This document shows positions 62,111 through 64,000 of a stretch of 64,000 nt of DNA, in pieces. Source of the DNA: Sorangium sp025924095 (GTDB taxonomy: Bacteria > Myxococcota_A > Polyangia > Polyangiales > Polyangiaceae); the NCBI RefSeq assembly GCF_051521505.1, contig NZ_CP150356.1:8246001-8310000 (forward strand). Reading direction: 5' to 3'. The position numbers and the translations under genes were made by a program. Under the pieces are notes generated by a model. The model searched no databases and was not told the DNA's origin. It saw only the letters and a program-made list of their open reading frames with translations. How positions within the stretch are numbered: position 1 is the first letter of the stretch; every line of letters starts with the position of its first letter.

Positions 62111-63319
62111 ATGTCCGAGCAGCAGCGTTACCGGGTCATCAAGCGCCTCGCCTCCGGCGGCATGGCGGAGGTCTTCGTCGCCGAGAGCGCGGGGATCGAA
62201 GGGTTCAAGAAGCAGGTCGCGATCAAGCGCGTCTTGCCGCAGCTCAGCAAGAAGGAGCAGTTCATCGCGATGTTCCTCGACGAGGCGCGCCTCTCGGCGC
62301 ACCTCTCGCACTCGAACGTCGTGTCGGTGTTCGACATCGGCGTCGGCGACGGCACCTACTTCATCGTCATGGAGTACGTGGACGGCGCCGACCTGAGGGC
62401 CCTCCTCGAGCACCAGAAGAAGGTCGGCCGGCCGATGAACGTCGAGGTCGCCGCGTTCATGGCCGCGAAGATGTGCCAGGGCCTCGCCTACGCGCACGAT
62501 CTCGCGACCGCGGACGGAAAGCCGCTCCAGATCGTGCACCGGGACATCACCCCCGCCAACGTGCTCATCACCCGCTACGGCGAGGTGAAGATCGTGGACT
62601 TCGGGCTCGCGAAGGCGTCGAGCCAGCTCGCCGAGAGCGACGCGGGCATCATCAAGGGGAAGTTCGGCTACCTGGCGCCCGAGACGGTGCTCGAGCAGGG
62701 CGTCGACCAGCGCGTCGACATCTTCGCGCTCGGGATCATCCTCTGGGAGATGCTCGCCGGGCGCCGGCTCTTCCTCGGCGACTCGGACTACATCACGGTG
62801 CGGCTGGTGCGCGACGCGGTGGTCCCGTCGCTCCAGCAGGTCAACAGCGAGGTGCCGCGCGAGCTGGAGCAGATCATCCGCCGCGCGCTCGCCCGCGATC
62901 CGGGGGCTCGCTACCGCAACGCGCGCGACCTCGGGCGCGACCTCACCCGCTTCCTCTACCGCTACGGCCGCCCGGTGAGCGAGGACGACGTCGCCGCGCT
63001 CGTGGAGCGCACGAAGGGCGGGCCGGCGCGGACGATCGACGGGACGCAGAAGATCGCCGAGCTCATCGACCTGATGCTCCTCGAGTTCAAGTCGCTCACG
63101 AAGGATCCGACCGCGGGCGGCAGCGGCCTCAGCCTGCTGCCCACCCTGGACGGCGCCACGGGCCTGACGCACGGGCACGCGCACCCGAGCTCCTCGCCCC
63201 CGCGCAGCGAGGCGCCGCTCGGCGGGCTCGCCGACGAGCTGGAAGGACCGGACTCGCTCCACCAGGACGAGTCGTCCTCGTCGGTGGCGGCCTGGTTCCG
63301 GGGGCTCATCCCGCGCTGA
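62111..63319 (+). CDS. Soluble Ser/Thr protein kinase
   Basis: 402 residues. All Hanks motifs are present: RLASGGMAEVFVAES (P-loop), QVAIKRVLPQL (Lys), MFLDEARLSAHLSHSNVV (helix C Glu), IVHRDITPANVLI (catalytic loop, HRD intact), IVDFGLAK and YLAPETVLEQ. The C-terminal 100 residues are Ser/Gly/Asp-rich and disordered, ending WFRGLIPR, with no membrane helix. HRDITPxN is typical of myxobacterial kinases. It probably acts in cytoplasmic signalling. Confidence 0.92.
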   Translation: MSEQQRYRVIKRLASGGMAEVFVAESAGIEGFKKQVAIKRVLPQLSKKEQFIAMFLDEARLSAHLSHSNVVSVFDIGVGDGTYFIVMEYVDGADLRALLEHQKKVGRPMNVEVAAFMAAKMCQGLAYAHDLATADGKPLQIVHRDITPANVLITRYGEVKIVDFGLAKASSQLAESDAGIIKGKFGYLAPETVLEQGVDQRVDIFALGIILWEMLAGRRLFLGDSDYITVRLVRDAVVPSLQQVNSEVPRELEQIIRRALARDPGARYRNARDLGRDLTRFLYRYGRPVSEDDVAALVERTKGGPARTIDGTQKIAELIDLMLLEFKSLTKDPTAGGSGLSLLPTLDGATGLTHGHAHPSSSPPRSEAPLGGLADELEGPDSLHQDESSSSVAAWFRGLIPR

Positions 63320-63429
63320 TCCCGCGCGGGCAGCGACGTTGACACCCGCGCCGCACCGCTCCATCGTCCCACGAGCGGCCACCGGCCAGGAGGAGCCTTC
63401 CTCCGGCCCACAGCAAAGGTAAAGAGAAG

Positions 63430-63897
63430 ATGAGCGTCGAGATTGGAAAGCCGTTCCCGAGCTTCGCCCTGCCGAACCAGGACGGCAAGACCGTGAAGCT
63501 CGAGGACTTCGCGGGCAAATGGCTCGTCGTCTACTTCTATCCGAAGGACGACACGCCGGGTTGCACCATCCAGGGCAAGTCGTTCACCGCCTCCAAAGAG
63601 GACTTCGACAAGGCCAATGTCACCGTGGTCGGCGTCAGCGCGGACGACGTCGCGTCGCACAAGAGCTTCTGCGACAAGTTCGCGTTCACCATCGATCTGC
63701 TCGCCGACACGAATCACGAGCTCCTCAAGGCCGCAGGCGTCGGGCAGAGCGAGTGGAAAGGCAACCTGTACTGGGACCGGACGACGTTCGTCGTCGATCC
63801 GCAGGGCGCGCTGCGGAAGACCTACCTGAAGGTGAAGCCCGAGGGGCACGAGCAGACGCTCCTCCAGGACATCGCGGAGCTCAAGGCCCAGGGCTGA
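63430..63897 (+). CDS. bcp: Bcp/PrxQ-type peroxiredoxin
   Basis: 155 residues; AAAGGTAAAGAG lies upstream. The family pattern is clear: FALPNQDGKTVKLEDFAGKWLVVYFYPKDDTPGCTIQGKSF holds the peroxidatic Cys (Cys45). In most Bcp proteins a resolving Cys sits five residues later (CTxEACxF); here that position is Lys50. Cys81 (HKSFCDKF) is the only other Cys and could serve instead, or the enzyme works as a 1-Cys type. It reduces hydroperoxides in the cytoplasm at the expense of thioredoxin. Confidence 0.92.
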   Translation: MSVEIGKPFPSFALPNQDGKTVKLEDFAGKWLVVYFYPKDDTPGCTIQGKSFTASKEDFDKANVTVVGVSADDVASHKSFCDKFAFTIDLLADTNHELLKAAGVGQSEWKGNLYWDRTTFVVDPQGALRKTYLKVKPEGHEQTLLQDIAELKAQG

Positions 63898-63934
63898 GCT
63901 GCAAGGCGCCCGCGGCGCGTCCCGGGGGCCGGGG

Positions 63935-63966
63935 ATCCGGCAATCCGGGAGTCCGGGAATCCGGGA
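63935..63966 (+). repeat. Four 8-nt tandem repeats after bcp
   Basis: ATCCGGCA, ATCCGGGA, GTCCGGGA and ATCCGGGA follow one another directly, 37 nt after the bcp stop. This is a short tandem array of unknown role, not a terminator. Confidence 0.6.
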
Positions 63967-64000
63967 GGTGAGCGGGGCGTCCTGCGCAAAGCCTGCTCCC

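Overview
The window is chromosomal DNA of a high-GC Gram-negative bacterium, almost certainly a myxobacterium of the Sorangium/Polyangium type. The evidence is the very high GC with long antisense shadow frames, eukaryote-like Ser/Thr kinases, lipoproteins with MopE-like and thrombospondin type-3 calcium repeats, and a run of genes matching the Myxococcus gliding (Glt) / spore-coat (Nfs) machinery. I see no rRNA, tRNA, insertion sequence, prophage or CRISPR array. Most genes look like core chromosome, arranged in short operons with many 1-4 nt stop/start overlaps.

Layout. 1-4 kb: the end of asnS; then a glutamine-amidotransferase-like protein, a lipoprotein and a patatin-like protein. Both enzyme-like proteins have lost their catalytic residues. 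4.1-9.5 kb (minus): an operon of ACP, a ketosynthase with a degenerate second KS half, a lipoprotein, and a second ketosynthase of the same fused design. 9.6-14.7 kb: a crotonase, an ECF-type sigma factor, a QEGLA/MATCAP-like metalloprotease, a MoxR ATPase and a SixA-like phosphatase. 14.8-24.8 kb: a MopE-like lipoprotein, a SUKH-like protein, an RluD-type pseudouridine synthase, Maf with a GT-C membrane protein, and an OmpA/TSP3 protein coupled to a PPC-domain fusion. 24.8-27.4 kb (minus): a short Wza-like OPX lipoprotein, a beta-barrel and a coiled-coil protein, probably a polysaccharide export module.

27.6-39.2 kb (minus): a seven-gene envelope operon resembling agmU-aglT-pglI (gltD-gltE-gltG). 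A divergent ECF sigma factor and zinc-finger anti-sigma follow at 39.7-41.4 kb. 41.4-44.7 kb: a PilZ protein and a large membrane glycosyltransferase-like protein. 44.8-48.3 kb: era and der, translationally overlapping, each with a long basic N-terminal tail; Der's tail holds eight 14-residue repeats. 48.4-51.1 kb: an ArsA-like ATPase, a small LC7-like protein and a CpsB-type PHP phosphatase. 51.1-54 kb: a TetR regulator and a HelD-like helicase, each preceded by a copy of the same operator. 54-64 kb: a kinase, recA, a second SixA-like phosphatase, a metalloprotease-like protein, an HD protein resembling the tail of a CCA-adding enzyme, two membrane proteins, another kinase and a Bcp peroxiredoxin.

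The most unusual items are the pair of neighbouring pseudoenzymes, the minimal ACP/KS-fusion operon, the repeat-tailed Era/Der pair, and the TetR-HelD unit with paired operators. All functions are read from sequence alone; no database search was run.
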